The notes under the pieces: model-generated | What the model was told of the DNA's origin: nothing | What the model saw: the letters and a program-made list of their open reading frames with translations, nothing else | Database searches by the model: none | Shown: one piece after another, positions 36,128-48,673 of the stretch | How the letters are laid out: each line of letters begins with the position of its first letter | How positions within the stretch are numbered: position 1 is the stretch's first letter | Position numbers and translations under genes: made by a program | Assembly (NCBI RefSeq): GCF_000208745.1 | Contig: NC_030851.1 | Span: 4,080,884 to 4,144,883, forward strand | DNA: 64,000 nt | Direction: 5' to 3' | Source: Theobroma cacao | Taxonomy: Eukaryota; Streptophyta; Magnoliopsida; Malvales; Malvaceae

Positions 36128-36899
36128 TTCATGTCTGTTATTACCACTTTTTTGAAATATATAGTCTCTTTTACTTTTGGAGATGCCATTATACCAAATA
36201 CAAGAGAAATGAATTATGTTTTCTTTTTTTTTTTTCTAATGCAAAATATTTGCTCAAATTCTTTTCAAGGGTGGAATAATTAAGTCGTCAATGAATTGAA
36301 ACTCCTACCTTGTTAATGGTGCAGATTCCTTACCTCGAAAATGGTACAAATGGTTATGGGTTCTTTTTATTGGGTTAGGTCAATTGATTTTTTTATTTAT
36401 AATTTTATAATATATTGATTATTATCTTATTTCCGTATATATAATAATAAATATATATAATTTAATAAATGATTATGGACATCACACGTTTGAGTGGTGA
36501 TGATAAATTTATTTAAAATTTTGGATAAATATTCATTAATTTCTACCATGTATAGTTTTCCGTAGTTCCCCACCATTTAAACTTTAAAATAATCTAATAA
36601 AAAAATCTGAAATAGTTGTTATAGTATATGTAGTATTTGTTTGACGCAACTCTTATTCATGGCATACTTCTCTTACTATGGTTTTAAATTTCTTAGTCTA
36701 AGGATATTTTTTCTCTAAATCAAATCAATAAATTAAATTATCATGACATAATTCGAGCAAAATTAGACCAAAAACTAATCATCATGCTATGAAAGGTAGT
36801 GCCAACATAACAACATCCCAAAAGACAAGCTCAAAGAATCACGTTCATAAAACTTGAAAATAATAATTAAGACATGCCGACAACCAGCCTGTAACGCCA

Positions 36900-37230
36900 T
36901 CACCGATCAACACCAAGTGACAAATATACATCTCGCAATCTCATTTTCGCCATAATGACAGCACCATAATTTGCTTTTCTCAGCACGTTCCGAAACAAGA
37001 TATATACAATTACACCACGCAACTTATAATTCAACGGCCATTTTAATAGTATAAACTTCAGTATAGTCGCAATCAAACACACCAATGGGACCAGAAAATA
37101 TAACATGAAAATTCCACAAGAATTTCTCAAAATATATACCTTCACATCTCGTAGGATGTAACTTGCTTCTAGCACAATCCTCCACGTTGAATTTTAAAAA
37201 ATTTGCTTGAGGGGACTTTCCATATAGCTT
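36900..37230 (-). pseudogene. Second LINE RNase H fragment
   Basis: On the minus strand, SPQANFLKFNVEDCAR, FSGPIGVFDCDYTEV and IKMAVEL match the start of a LINE RNase H domain, and a second frame ends with NYGAVIMAKMRLRD as in the domain's C-terminal part. Frames are broken, and the divergence from the 33.2-kb fragment indicates a different element. Confidence 0.65.
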
Positions 37231-37448
37231 CTCTTCTGTATGCCATGAACTTTGACTCATGTGGCCAGGACTGGCTCTGGGGTAAAACGAACAAAACCTT
37301 TATTTTAAATCTCAAATTTTTATAAGTCTTATAATTTTATAATAATATAATTAATTATATTAAAAGTATATAAAAATTAAGAAAATTTTCTCCCAAAAGA
37401 TCCAACTCCGTGAACATCCAAGAAGCAAATTAGTCAAAAAATTTGACA

Positions 37449-37475
37449 ATATATATATATATATATATATATATA
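37449..37475. repeat. (AT)n microsatellite
   Basis: An uninterrupted AT run of about 13 units. Confidence 0.9.
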
Positions 37476-37606
37476 CTATTCCCTTCCATTTTTTCCAACA
37501 GTCGTCATCATAGTTTTCTTATCTCTCTATCAATCATTAGGACTTTTTGCCACCCAAAATAAAGGCGTTCAAAGGATATTTATTTTTCTCGCCTTTTGAT
37601 AATATA

Positions 37607-37636
37607 CTAGAGTATGACCCGTGTGTAACACACGGG
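37607..37636 (-). mobile_element. Helitron-like 3' terminus
   Basis: Read on the minus strand, an 8-bp stem hairpin (cccgtgtg, loop tta, cacacggg; 37636-37618) is followed after 7 nt by CTAG (37610-37607) and then T. That is the layout of Helitron 3' ends: a GC-rich hairpin a few bases before CTRR, inserted at A/T. The element body would extend to higher coordinates; its 5' TC end was not located. Confidence 0.5.
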
Positions 37637-37859
37637 CCTCTTTGCAATCCCTTCTTTGCTTCAACGATAAACTCTGATCTCTTTGCAATCTTTTCTTTCT
37701 CTCTCTTTGCTTCAATATCTTTTCTCTTTCTCACTCTCTCTGCCCTCACCTGGTCAATTCTTCTTTTTAAATATATTACAGAAATTACAACTTTTCACAT
37801 GACAAAATAAAAATGTGGCCAAATATGGAGCTAGTTTTGGATTTTCAAATTATATATGT

Positions 37860-40800
37860 TATAGATATGCACTACAAAATCTAGAAGGATAGACTAAGTT
37901 ACTAATTTGAATAGTTGTCAAGGCAGATTTTAATAACGCTCAACAGTTAATTATTTCTTTTAAAGTTTATGTTTATTATGAATATATGTGTAAATATTTA
38001 TTATGTTACGATTGAAGATTTTAGACTAGACCGTCTAAATAAGCTAAACAACTTAACAAGTTAGACATAGGAGTGTAATTTGATTTGAACTTTTATATTT
38101 GATTATATATATATAGATTTTGATATAAATTAAATTATATTAAGATTAATATTTAATCCATCCACATCAAATCCCTTAATATTGTCTTTATCTTATAAAT
38201 TTTATCTAGATAAAGGGTTATTAGCCTAAAAATAAGCACTTCACTTCATTTCATTTGTAAATACACACTCTTTAATGAAATCTTCTTATTTTATTAATAC
38301 TTTTCTCTCATACTTGTTTTTTCATATTATATTTTATAATACGTTATCAGCACGATTATCTAATTTATCAATTTTTGGTATTATTTAGTTTTCATCATCT
38401 TTAGGCTTCAAAAGGAGTTAATGGTTTGATTTTTAGTTTTAGCACATCAAGTAAGTGACTTGATATCTCTTTGGTGTTTTTATTTCCTAAAAATCAATCT
38501 TAATGTGAATTTTGCTATCATGTAGTATTTATCATATTTTGTCCATTGATCAGGTTGAACATGAAAATATATATAATTATATATGATATATTCGTTTCAA
38601 TTTTGAAATATGATTTTCTTAATATATGATTTTTTTATTGAATTTTTACTATAATTTTGCTCAATATATATAAATCTATCTTTGATATTATGAGATTTTG
38701 CATAAGACATTATAAATTGAATTAGTATGATATTTATTTTTGTAATAAGTAAAAAATACTATACTTTGGGTAATCTGAAATATGTTTTGTTTTGGATTTC
38801 ATGTCTTTTTTGTAGTTGAGCAAAACAACAAGCCACCAATGAAAAATCATGAACTTCGTCTATTCTTGAATTGAATGTGACTTAATTTAATAATTATGAT
38901 CATGAATATAGAATAAGTCACCATAATAATTACAATAATGGTGGTTACACTAATCACTATTCTAAGAATACGTTTACCCACTAGAGATGGATGGATACTT
39001 TTACTCACTAGAGATGGATGGATACCTTTACTCATCAGAGGTGGATGAATACCTTTACCTATCAGAAGTGAATGGCTACCTTTACCATCAGAGGTGGATA
39101 TATACTTTTTACCCATCAGAGGTGGATAGATACCCTTTACTCACTAAAAGTGAATGGATACTTTTACCCATAAGAGGTAGATGGAAAGCGAAGCGATATA
39201 AGAAAGATAAAGGTAGATAGAATAAAAAGAATATAAAAAATATCTATCATCGATGTGGCATGAAAGGCCATTGGTCGTATACTTGTTTTATGTCAAAACA
39301 TTTTGTTAAATTTTATCAAGTATTACTGAAAGCTAAAAGAAAAAAAAATATCGAAACAAATTTTGTTCAAAATTATTTTAATCATAGCCAAGTTGTTATA
39401 ACAAATCTAGATGTTGTTGTTTTTTTTTGTCCACCCTAAAGAAGGAATTGATCATATGATTGGTGATTAAAATATACAAGAATGGAATTTCTTAAATAAT
39501 TTATTGTTATGTTTAATATAATTTTATTTTTGAGATGTTTTTATATGTTCTCATTATATTTAAATGATATATTTTTATTATGTATTTTAATAGTAAATTA
39601 TATATCTAATGTTATCTTATGTTAATTTGCAAGTTTCTTACTATATATGTATCTTATTTTATTGAAGAAAAATATGAATATTCATCTTAATTATACTACA
39701 CAAATATTAGAATGATTGGAATTCATACCATAATAAATCAGAAGTTTACTAATAATTTTAATATTTGGTATAACCAGTTGGGCCATCCCGAATCAATAAT
39801 GATGAGAAAAATTATTGAAAATTCATATGATCATCTATTGAAAACTCAAAAAATGTTTCTATCTGATGAATTCTCAAGTGTAGCTTATTTTCAAGGTAAA
39901 TTAATTATAAGGCTATCACTAGCAAAAGTTGAGACTAAATTTCTTACATTTTTTAAATGTATTCAGGGTGATATATGTAGATTTATACATCCATCATGTG
40001 AACTATTTAGATATTTTATAATTTTAATTAATACATTGATTAGATGGTCACATGTATGCTTATTATTAACTTGCAATTTGGTATTTGCAAGATTACTCAC
40101 CTAAATCATTCATTTGCAAGCACATTTTCTTAATTATGCAATGAAGACTATTCGTCTTGATAATGCTGATGAATTTACATCTTAAACCTTTAATGAATAT
40201 TACATATTAATTAGAATTACCGTTGAACAACCTATTGCTTATGTTAATATACAAAATAGTCCAGCAAAATCGTTTATTCCAACTAATTGCAAGGCCATTG
40301 CTTATAAAAAAAATTTTGCATTTTTGCTCAAAGGCATGTCATTTTGCATGCAGCAACACTTGTACTTGTCATGCTAACAAGTTATTATAAATTCTCTCTT
40401 ATACAATTGGTTTATGGCCAGTAACTAAATATTTCGTAATTAAAAATTTTTAGATGCGTACTATATGTTTTAATTGATCCACCATAACGCACAAAAATGG
40501 ATCTTTAAAGGAGGTTAAGAATATTTGTCGAATACGACTCTCTATTTATAATTAAATATTTAAAACCATTAACAAAAGATTTATTGACAACAAGATTTGT
40601 CGATTGTTATTTTGATGAAACAGTTTTTTCAATATTAGAGAGAGAAAATAATTAGCTAGAAAAAGAAATTTCTTGAAATACATTATTATTATCTAATTTT
40701 GATCATCACTCAAATCAATGTGAACTTAAATAATGTAAATTTGAAATTCAAAAATTCATTTACAAAATATAGCAAATTAGTTACCAAACATATTTACTAA

Positions 40801-40900
40801 TTTAAAGAGAATAACTAAATCTCATATACCAACAGTAAAAGTTTCTATTAGAATTGTTGTCCTTGCAAGACAAGACATGTTAGAATTGTGGGAAACTAAT
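37860..40900 (+). mobile_element. Truncated Ty1/Copia retrotransposon (TNT1-like)
   Basis: A probable 5' LTR (about 37.9-38.34 kb) ends next to a primer-binding-like string, gttatcagcacga. A gag remnant with a tandem repeat follows, then a zinc knuckle (RCGMKGHWSYTC, about 39.25 kb, first Cys lost). After that comes a protease-leader-like LDVVVFFVHPKEGIDHMIGD, then the GAG-pre-integrase and integrase start (WYNQLGHPESIMMRKII, IQGDICRFIHPS, FRYFIILINTLIRWSHVC at about 39.77-40.06 kb). Remnants run to about 40.9 kb. Stops and frameshifts are frequent. I see no reverse transcriptase, RNase H or 3' LTR. Confidence 0.8.
38972..39187. repeat. 27-bp minisatellite in the Copia gag region, about 8 copies
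   Basis: Units of 26-28 bp with the form ctttactcatcagaggtgga plus tgaata follow one another about eight times. Most are 27 bp, so a nine-residue repeat (SSEVDGYLY-like) stays in frame through the first units, after which length changes break it. Confidence 0.8.
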
Positions 40901-42567
40901 TGGTTTCAAAGATAAAATTTTCGAAAAAAAGAAGAAGTAAATATATAAGATGGTTAAAAAAGGGAAACAAAAACTCTGGAAGAAGACCTAACATAATTGA
41001 TAAAATTCAAATAAATTCTTATAAATATTCAAGAAAATTATTTTTCTTTTTGCAATTACTCAAACTTATGCACTATTATTTTAAGTCAAATAGGCCCTTA
41101 TGATAATGGTTGATTAATTAGTATTAGTCAAAATATCACTTGTCATTTTATACTCATATGACATTAATATGAAATGTGAAAATAATTATGTGGTCATTAT
41201 GTCGCGTCATCAATTAGTATGATATTTTAACATGTAACGTGATATAAAATGACAAATGACATTTTAATGAATAACCATTGGTCAATTGTTATTAATAAAA
41301 ACTTATTTGGCCCAAAATAAAATTATAAAAACTTAATTGAACACAATAAAAAAATAAAGATTTGATTAAATTTTTTTGAATAAATTCAAAAATTTTCTTA
41401 GATATTATTTCTATATATTTTCTCAAATGGGATAGAGAGGGTAATTAATACTTGTTTCTATAAGATTAAAAAACCTCTTCAAAAAAATGACAATTTTGAA
41501 AAATTAATAAACTTGAACAGAAAAGAATTAAAAATAAATTCTTAAATTAACCTCAAGCAAAAAAATATGTATCTAGAAAGCTCCAAATGAAAATAACTAT
41601 TAATATTCACAATTAATGGATTTTTTACATCACTAAAATAACTTGTGCTATATTTGTTTTTTGTTATCAAATTTAAGTGCAAACTACAAATACTTTTTTT
41701 AAAAAAAGTGCTAACTGCGTACAAAAGTGTACATAAAATAGGCTAAAGTCAAATGAGTAATTGATAAGTTATGATGACATCGCTATATATTTTCCTAATA
41801 AAAAGGCTAAAAAAGCATGTACAATGAATTAAGACTGAGAGCAAAACTTTGATTTGATTTGTTTTTGGTGTTTGACCATCTGCCAGCTCTGAGTCTCGTT
41901 TTTCTTTGAACCGATCTTCATAACTTCTTTTAACTCATACTATTAATTGATGCACTTATTTTTGTAACAATAATGTTTGGATCTGTCTCTGTTCCTTTTA
42001 TTTTTTCTTTCAACAACCAAGGTAGGTAAGGTATGTAGAAAAAATCTTATAATATCTATTTAATAAACTTACAAAGTACAGGCAAACCTTATGTTGCATG
42101 TGCACATAGTTTTTATATTTTGTTAAGATTTGTAAGTACTCTCATCATTAGTTTCAAAGCTTTCGTGTCCAATCAGCCAAATGTTTTGAATTTTTTTATT
42201 AAAATAAATCAATAATAATTGAGTTAAGCGTTATTGTTCACACATCACGTGTTAATGGCCGGTATGATGAATCAAATTCAGAACAAATATAATTGAAAAG
42301 ATTGTACTACTGTTTGCCATGAATTAAACCCTAAATCACACACACGTAAAGAAGTTTGAGAATATTAATTAGTAAATAACAATCTTTAAAGTCTACAAAT
42401 TTAAAATCTTTTGAGTATGATCATACCAATGTTAATTTATCGAGTTTCATCATAATTTTAAAATTAAGTGTAATTAGACAAGAGCACTATTAGAATGGGT
42501 GACAATATAAAATGTCGTCGTTTTGCAGCCCTTACCCTTTTTTTTTTAATAATAAAAACATCTACAA
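40901..42567. other. AT-rich intergenic with MITE-like block
   Basis: No gene is seen. Around 41090-41390 lies a candidate MITE with mirrored ends (caaataggccc near 41090 and the inverse of gggccaaataag near 41310) and internal inverted motifs. From about 41750 the sequence resembles the upstream flank of the PPO pseudogene at 47.03 kb. Confidence 0.5.
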
Positions 42568-42978
42568 ATGAACAACTCCTTCACTTGACTTCTTAAGATT
42601 AATCCTGATCTTCTGCCGTCCTCAGGTGAAATTGATAATGTGTAGAAAACTGTTTATTTTGTATAGTGTGTATATTTTTGGGTCTCTCGTTGATAAGAGA
42701 AGGGTATGCAGGGCTTTGTTGATCTATTGTCTATTTATGATGCCTTTATTTGATGGTGTCTGTAAGCTGTGTTGTCTGGGTGCCAGCATGCCTGGTTGGG
42801 AGGGTTGTGCTGGCCATAATCATGGTAGGCTTGCTGGGTGCAGTCAACAGGCAGCAGGGGGCTGGTTTGTGGTTGTTTTGATATGCAGGGTTTGTTTTTG
42901 TATACCTGCATTGTGGTTGATATTTCATAGAGAAGGCATCAAAGTATGGCATTTCTTAAAAAAAAAATGAATAACTCC
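42568..42978 (+). mobile_element. Short retroposon, probably a LINE 3' end, with target-site duplication
   Basis: A GC-richer segment of about 387 bp (42580-42966) ends in a poly(A) run. It is bracketed by atgaacaactcc (42568-42579) and atgaataactcc (42967-42978), a 12-bp duplication with one mismatch. This is the footprint of target-primed reverse transcription. No coding homology and no clear pol III A/B boxes are visible, so a 5'-truncated LINE 3'UTR is likelier than a SINE. Confidence 0.7.
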
Positions 42979-44390
42979 CAAAAATGTGCTCGGGAATATT
43001 CCTTTTTTTTAATAATATATTATATGAGTATCAACATGCCCAGATTTTATATTTATAGAGATATTCTAGATTTGGTGTCCTATTTTATAATCTAATCCTT
43101 CTTTTATAATTTTTGTTTGATTTAATTTTTAAAGTTAGTATATGGTATAAATAAGAGCTAGCCTAATAAGTAATAATAAGTTAGGCGATTTTTAATTTTT
43201 TATTTCAATTTTGAACTAAAATTTGAGAAAAACAAATTGATCATTAGTAACTTTTATAAGAGGTAAATTAATAAGGTCTATTTTGAAAAGTAATAATCTT
43301 CTCTTCCTCAATGTTTAAATCCAAAACTTCGAAATTAAGTGTACCAAAATTCTAATTATTGTGAAGTGTCTTGTTAGGAAAAGTCTATATATATTATTTA
43401 GATAATAAAAGCAAGTTTTTGCACAAAAAACTTATTTCGTTTACAGATCTATCTATCATATTTAAACGAGTTTGAATTTAATTTAATTTGTAAAATTCAG
43501 ACAAATATTGATTTTTTGCACGTATACAAAATGAAAAAAAAACTCATTATAGTATTAAATAAATATATATATATTCTTAAAATAATACAAAATGATCTTA
43601 ACCACGAGGCAACCATGTCATATATTTTAAACCCATGCAGATAATTTGAAAGGCTTAATTATTGGCTCGTGTCCTTCTACTAGTCATTAGGCTAGAAATT
43701 AAGCTTTTTAACTTATACTATTAATTAAAAGGTTATTCCCGTGTTGCACCAGAGAAGTCGCAATCCGCTAATTATTGATGCATCGAGTAGGTGAGCATAA
43801 TCTACCAATATCTTCTTTTACTTTGTTACGTAAAGAAAATACTTGCGTTCTGGTTGCACGGGTCCAAGTTGCACAAAGTCTGCATGTATTTGCACACACC
43901 ATGCTGTATTTAATTTGTCTGATCTAAGGCACATGTTTTCAGACATGGACAGTCAATTTTTGCTGTCTTCGGGGAAATTTAATAAAGAAAATGATTCCCA
44001 GACGCCTTTTTGAATTGATAATATAATATTATTATTGCAACGATTTTGTGTTATAACTCGTGAGAAATTTAGAGACCGTTGATTTCAATCAAAGACCAGC
44101 TGTTTGCAGTGAACATTGAATTATTTAAGTTGCAGTATTCAAGCGTAAAGTAGATCAGTCCTGTGGAAAGGGTTAGAGCGGCTTGGGAAGAGCATCAAAA
44201 GGTAAATCTATTGTCTCCTTCATTCAACTTACAGCAATCTTTTGCTCGATTTTATTTATGCTTGATGCCCATTATTTTGCACGTTCGTCAACTTAATATG
44301 CTTCTTCTATTTAGATCCCCTCAGAAGAAAGGCCTCCGTCGGTGAAACTGGAACACAGAAGACTTATGTTGTAGAGCAAAAAAGAGGTTG
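42979..44390. other. Upstream region of the PPO gene
   Basis: AT-rich DNA with no separate gene. Parts near 43.68 kb and 44.20-44.56 kb are duplicated upstream of the PPO pseudogene (about 47.70 and 48.35-48.66 kb). Confidence 0.55.
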
Positions 44391-44394
44391 GGCG

Positions 44395-44406
44395 TATATA
44401 TTTATA
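44395..44406 (+). promoter_or_regulatory. TATA box of the intact PPO gene
   Basis: tatatatttata lies about 170 nt upstream of the ATG. The otherwise similar flank of the pseudogene copy lacks this segment. Confidence 0.5.
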
Positions 44407-44571
44407 TGTACATGCTTGATTTGAGCTGGTGCTTTTCGTCTTGAATCAGTTAGTCACCAGACTCATTACTATCAAGGAGAAGGTCAGGAGCAGAAATTTG
44501 TCCTCCAGGAATCTTGGAGCAGTTTAAGGCTTTCGACGCAAGCTTGTTAGCAAGGTCCTGGATTTCCAGCC

Positions 44572-46441
44572 ATGGAGAAGAAGAAATGGATTCTTACAGT
44601 TGTGTTAGCCCTCATCGTGGCAATGCTGCCTTTGACTTTTCGAATCCTGGAATCGCATCAAGTTCAGCGTTTATATACGGGGTACTTTATGCAAGTTTTC
44701 TTCCTTTTTCTCGCATTGATTTGTCACTTAATTAATAAATGTATCTTAAAAACTTATACATGACGTGTGAATCCAATTCTATCTTGATTTTTGTCTTTTT
44801 TTCCTATCAGATCTCTTTGATCTGTAACAAGTCCTTACTTTTGATTTCTCCAGGGAACTAACAGACATGATACTCGGAAAGCTGGGAGGCCGGGCTTCCA
44901 GTAACCACGACCTTAGCACAGACAAGGCTGTAGCGAGCAAATTTATCGCCCCGAACTTAACAGCGTGCCACCCATCATATGGTCGTCCAGATCTTCTTGT
45001 TCACTGTTGTCCTCCGGGGTTTGAATCGCCAGTGCCCTTTGTCGATTTCCAGTTTCCTGATCCTCAATCGCCAAAACGTGTGCGCAGGCCAGTCCAACTT
45101 GTGGACGAGAACTACATCGCCAAATACAACAAGGCTTTGTCGATCATGAAGTCCTTGCCATACGATGATCCTCGAAGTTTTGCCCGTCAAGCCAACTTGC
45201 ACTGTCTCTTTTGTACTGGAGCCTACGACCAACAAAACTCCAATACCCCTCTTAGTATTCACAGAACATGGTTATTCTTTCCCTGGCACCGCATGATGAT
45301 CTACTTCCACGAACGCATCATCGGTAGTCTAATCGGAGATGACACGTTTGCTTTTCCGGTTTGGACTTGGGACATCCCTGAAGGAATGGTGATGCCGGAT
45401 ATTTACGCGAACATGAATTTATCATTCTTTCACAAGGTACGTGACTTTTCACATTTTCCACCGCGGGTGGCAGATTTGAACTACTTCGAGGAAACAAATT
45501 TGAGTCCTCAAGAGCAGTTGGATACAAACTTGGCATTTATGTATAACCAAATGGTATCTGGTGCAAAGAAGACGGAATTGTTCATGGGATGCACATATAA
45601 AGCCAATGAAGGATATTGTAATTCACCCGGCACTGTAGAGAGTGCCCCTCACAACACTTTGCATACATGGGTAGGGAGCAATCTAGAACCTGGAAGGGAG
45701 GATATGGGTAAATTCTACTCAGCAGCAAGAGACCCTATTTTCTATGCACATCATTCCAATATAGATCGTCTTTGGGAAGTTTGGAGGGAGATTCATAAAC
45801 ATGAATTGGATATCAAAGATCCAGATTGGCTAAACTCTTTCTTTTTCTTTTATGATGAGAACTTGAAGCTGGTAAAGATTAAGGTTCGTGATGTTCTTGA
45901 TATCTCCAAACTTGGTTATTCTTACGAGGAGGTCGATCGTCCGTGGTTGAATAAACGTCCCACGCCTTCAGTTCCGCCAAAGGTAGCCCGTCAGATATTA
46001 AAATCGAAAGAGAATGAGAACCAATTCCGACTGTCCTCTGATTTCGGGCCCCATGGTCGAGCTCTAGACGCTAGCTTGACAGTAAAGGTTAACAGGTCTA
46101 AAAATCATTTGACCAAGAGGGAGAAAGGAGAGGAAGAGGTCATAGTTGTTCACGGCATTGAAGTGAAAGGGGACGCATATGTTAAGTTTGATGTGTATGT
46201 AAACATGGTTGATCAGACGATAATCTCTCCAAAGTCCAGGGAATTCGCGGGGACCTTCGCTCACATTCCTGGGGGTGGGGAGATGATGAAGAGGAAGATC
46301 GATCTCAAACTGGGAGTGTCAGAACTATTGGAAGATTTGGAAGCAAAGGAAGATGAAAGCATCTGGGTCACATTGTTGCCAAGGACAGCAAGTTGTAGCA
46401 GTGTAACAATTGAAGGAGTACAAATTAAGTATATCAAATAA
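44572..46441 (+). CDS. PPO: Polyphenol oxidase (catechol oxidase) with secretory-type N-terminus
   Basis: Two exons (44572-44681, 44854-46441) total 1698 nt, or 565 aa. The enzyme oxidises o-diphenols to quinones with a type-3 dicopper centre. CuA ligands visible are H153 (in HCLFC, with the thioether cysteine), H173 (SIHRTW) and H182 (FPWHR). CuB ligands are H303 and H307 (PHNTLHTWVG) plus the HHSNIDRLW histidine (336/337). A PPO1_DWL domain (DPDWL about 359-363) and a PPO1_KFDV domain (KFDV 481-484) follow. Residues 1-26 are a Lys-led hydrophobic stretch (KKKWILTVVLALIVAMLPL), which looks like a signal peptide or anchor; there is no Ser-rich bipartite chloroplast/thylakoid transit peptide, unlike most plant PPOs. 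A poplar PPO of similar design has been reported in the vacuole. All copper ligands are present, so it is probably active. Confidence 0.94.
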
Positions 46442-48350
46442 ATTCATGTCTTCATTAGAGAAAGAAGGAATGAGAGAAAAACTTTTGAAGTCTCCTTTAT
46501 TTTGGAGATCTCATTTTTAGTCATTGAAACAAAGATAAATAATGTTTATTTAATGATGGAAAATATTGTCTTTTATTCTGTCTAGATTCAGAGTAATTTA
46601 TCGAATAAAGTTATTTTTCCCTCATAGCACGTGTCATGGGCATGTTTTCAGTGGGTTAAGAGCCCTTCAATTATTTTCTTATCTATTATTTCTCAACACA
46701 TTTATTATGACACGTGAATTAGTCTTGGACCACTTATTCGTCTGACCCAACCCTATTCGTCTATGTCTATCAACAATCTTAGTTCAGCCTTACCTTTAGT
46801 ACCTCTATTATTTATTTCCAAAGCTTTAATTGAAAATATTATTATCTATGATTATAATTAATATATTCGTTATATAATTAAAGAAAACATTGTTTTCATT
46901 AAAATAAATAAGATAAAATAATATAATATATATTCAAATGGCATATTTAATGAAAAAAAAAAAACAAAAATGTCTAAATCCAAATAAGAGGTTAATTGAA
47001 ATGGGGAACTGATTAGATGAGAGATATTCCATTAGTATGGGCTAATAATAGTAGGCTAAAAGCGTATCCAACGACTTAAGGCCTAGATTTAGCAACGTGA
47101 GCAAAACTGTAGCAAATTTAACCGAAAAGGCTAAAAATTGATTGCCGTCGGCTTTGATTTCTTTATTTTGTTAATCAGGTTTGGATCTATCGTGGACTAT
47201 CTCTGTTTTCTATTTTTCAAATCAAGGTAGGTAAAGAATTGTTTTTTTCCAAGAAACAAGTCAAATTTGGTATAATATCTAAAGGGGTTTTTGAATTATT
47301 AAAAAATAAATTTAAATAAAATTTTTTATATTTAAATATTTGATTTATTGATTAGTGTATAATCTTTTATTTAAAAAATAAATCCGAATACCTTTCTTCC
47401 AAAAAAATTAAAAAAAATCTATATAAATTTTTATCACTTTTCATTACATTTAATCTAAATAAAAAATCTAAAATTTTTACCCCTGCTCGAAGCCATGGAT
47501 CCTTTTTTGATGGATCAATCCAGCTAATCATGGGATATATATAAATATAAATATATATTCACGTCCTTCTTATTGCCATTTTTATCCAAATTCAAGTCCC
47601 TAATATTCTTAATGATATGGACGTGGCGTTATAATTTAATTAAAAAACTCATTATACATGTATTTAAGGCAATCAATATAATAAACGTGACTAATGATCC
47701 TAATTAACTTGATGAGCCTATTAAATTTTTTAACTTATGCTATTAATTGAGGAGTATTTATTGGAGAAACGACAATCACCTGGTTGTTGAGTAGTTTTTA
47801 AGATGTTATGACGGAAAATGTTTAAAATTAGAGATCCGGAAACTAAGTGGAAAAAGTATACTCTCATCAATTAATTTTATGAAGGAGAATAAGTAAGCTG
47901 TAAGTAAACTAAAATTATATATTGTTTAATTTACATGATTCTAAGACCAATTTTTAAGTGGAATTAAATAGGTTTCCTTTTTGAATCAATGATCAATGGC
48001 CACAAAAATCTTTCCAAAATATTTTATTCTGTGTATTAAAATTTTACATATTAGGATCAAAAGCTAGTTTGATTAAGAGGAGAGGAATCCCTGTTCGAAT
48101 TGCAAAAAAATAATAAGGAAAAAAATTTTAAGTGAAAGTAAATTGCATATATAGTTATTAAAATCGGACCAAATCGACGGTCAAATTGGTTGAACTGCTG
48201 ACTTGATTATCGAATTAGTTCAATTCTTATGTTAGATTGGGTACGCAAATGATCTACTTCAACTTGATCAAATTCACGAGATTTGTCAGATTTTCATTAA
48301 TCCCATATTTATTTAGTGGGTTACACTGATATTGTTAGATTGGGTAAATC
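46442..48350. other. Spacer between PPO copies
   Basis: AT-rich; no gene is supported. From about 47030 it aligns in patches with 41.75-44.2 kb, marking the upstream limit of the duplicated block. A string near 47330-47400 belongs to a dispersed repeat also seen near 34.76 and 57.6 kb. Confidence 0.5.
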
Positions 48351-48673
48351 TCGTCTCTTTTATTCAACTTCGAGCAATTGTTGCTCGACATTGTTTGTAC
48401 GTTGCTATTATGTTGCATGTTCGTTAACCTAAAAAGCTGCTTCTGTTTAGATCGATCCCCTCAGAAGCAAGGCCTCTGACATTGCAACTGAATTAGAGAA
48501 AATTTTGTATGCTTGATTCAGTTGGTGGTTCTCTTCTGGGATCAGTTAGTCATCACTCATCCATCTCAGTATTATCAAGGAGATGGTCAGGAGCAGATTT
48601 TTGTCTCCAGGAATCTCGGAGCGTTTTAAGGCTTTCAAGGCAAGCTTGTTAACAAGGTCCTGGATTTCCAGCC

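Noticed and set aside
38972..39187. Possible CRISPR-like array
   Set aside because: Units abut with no unique spacers, and the host is a plant nuclear genome; it is a minisatellite in a Copia remnant.
42626..42970. 114-codon ORF as a possible new gene
   Set aside because: It lies inside a retroposed segment with target-site duplication and A-tail, and has no family motifs.
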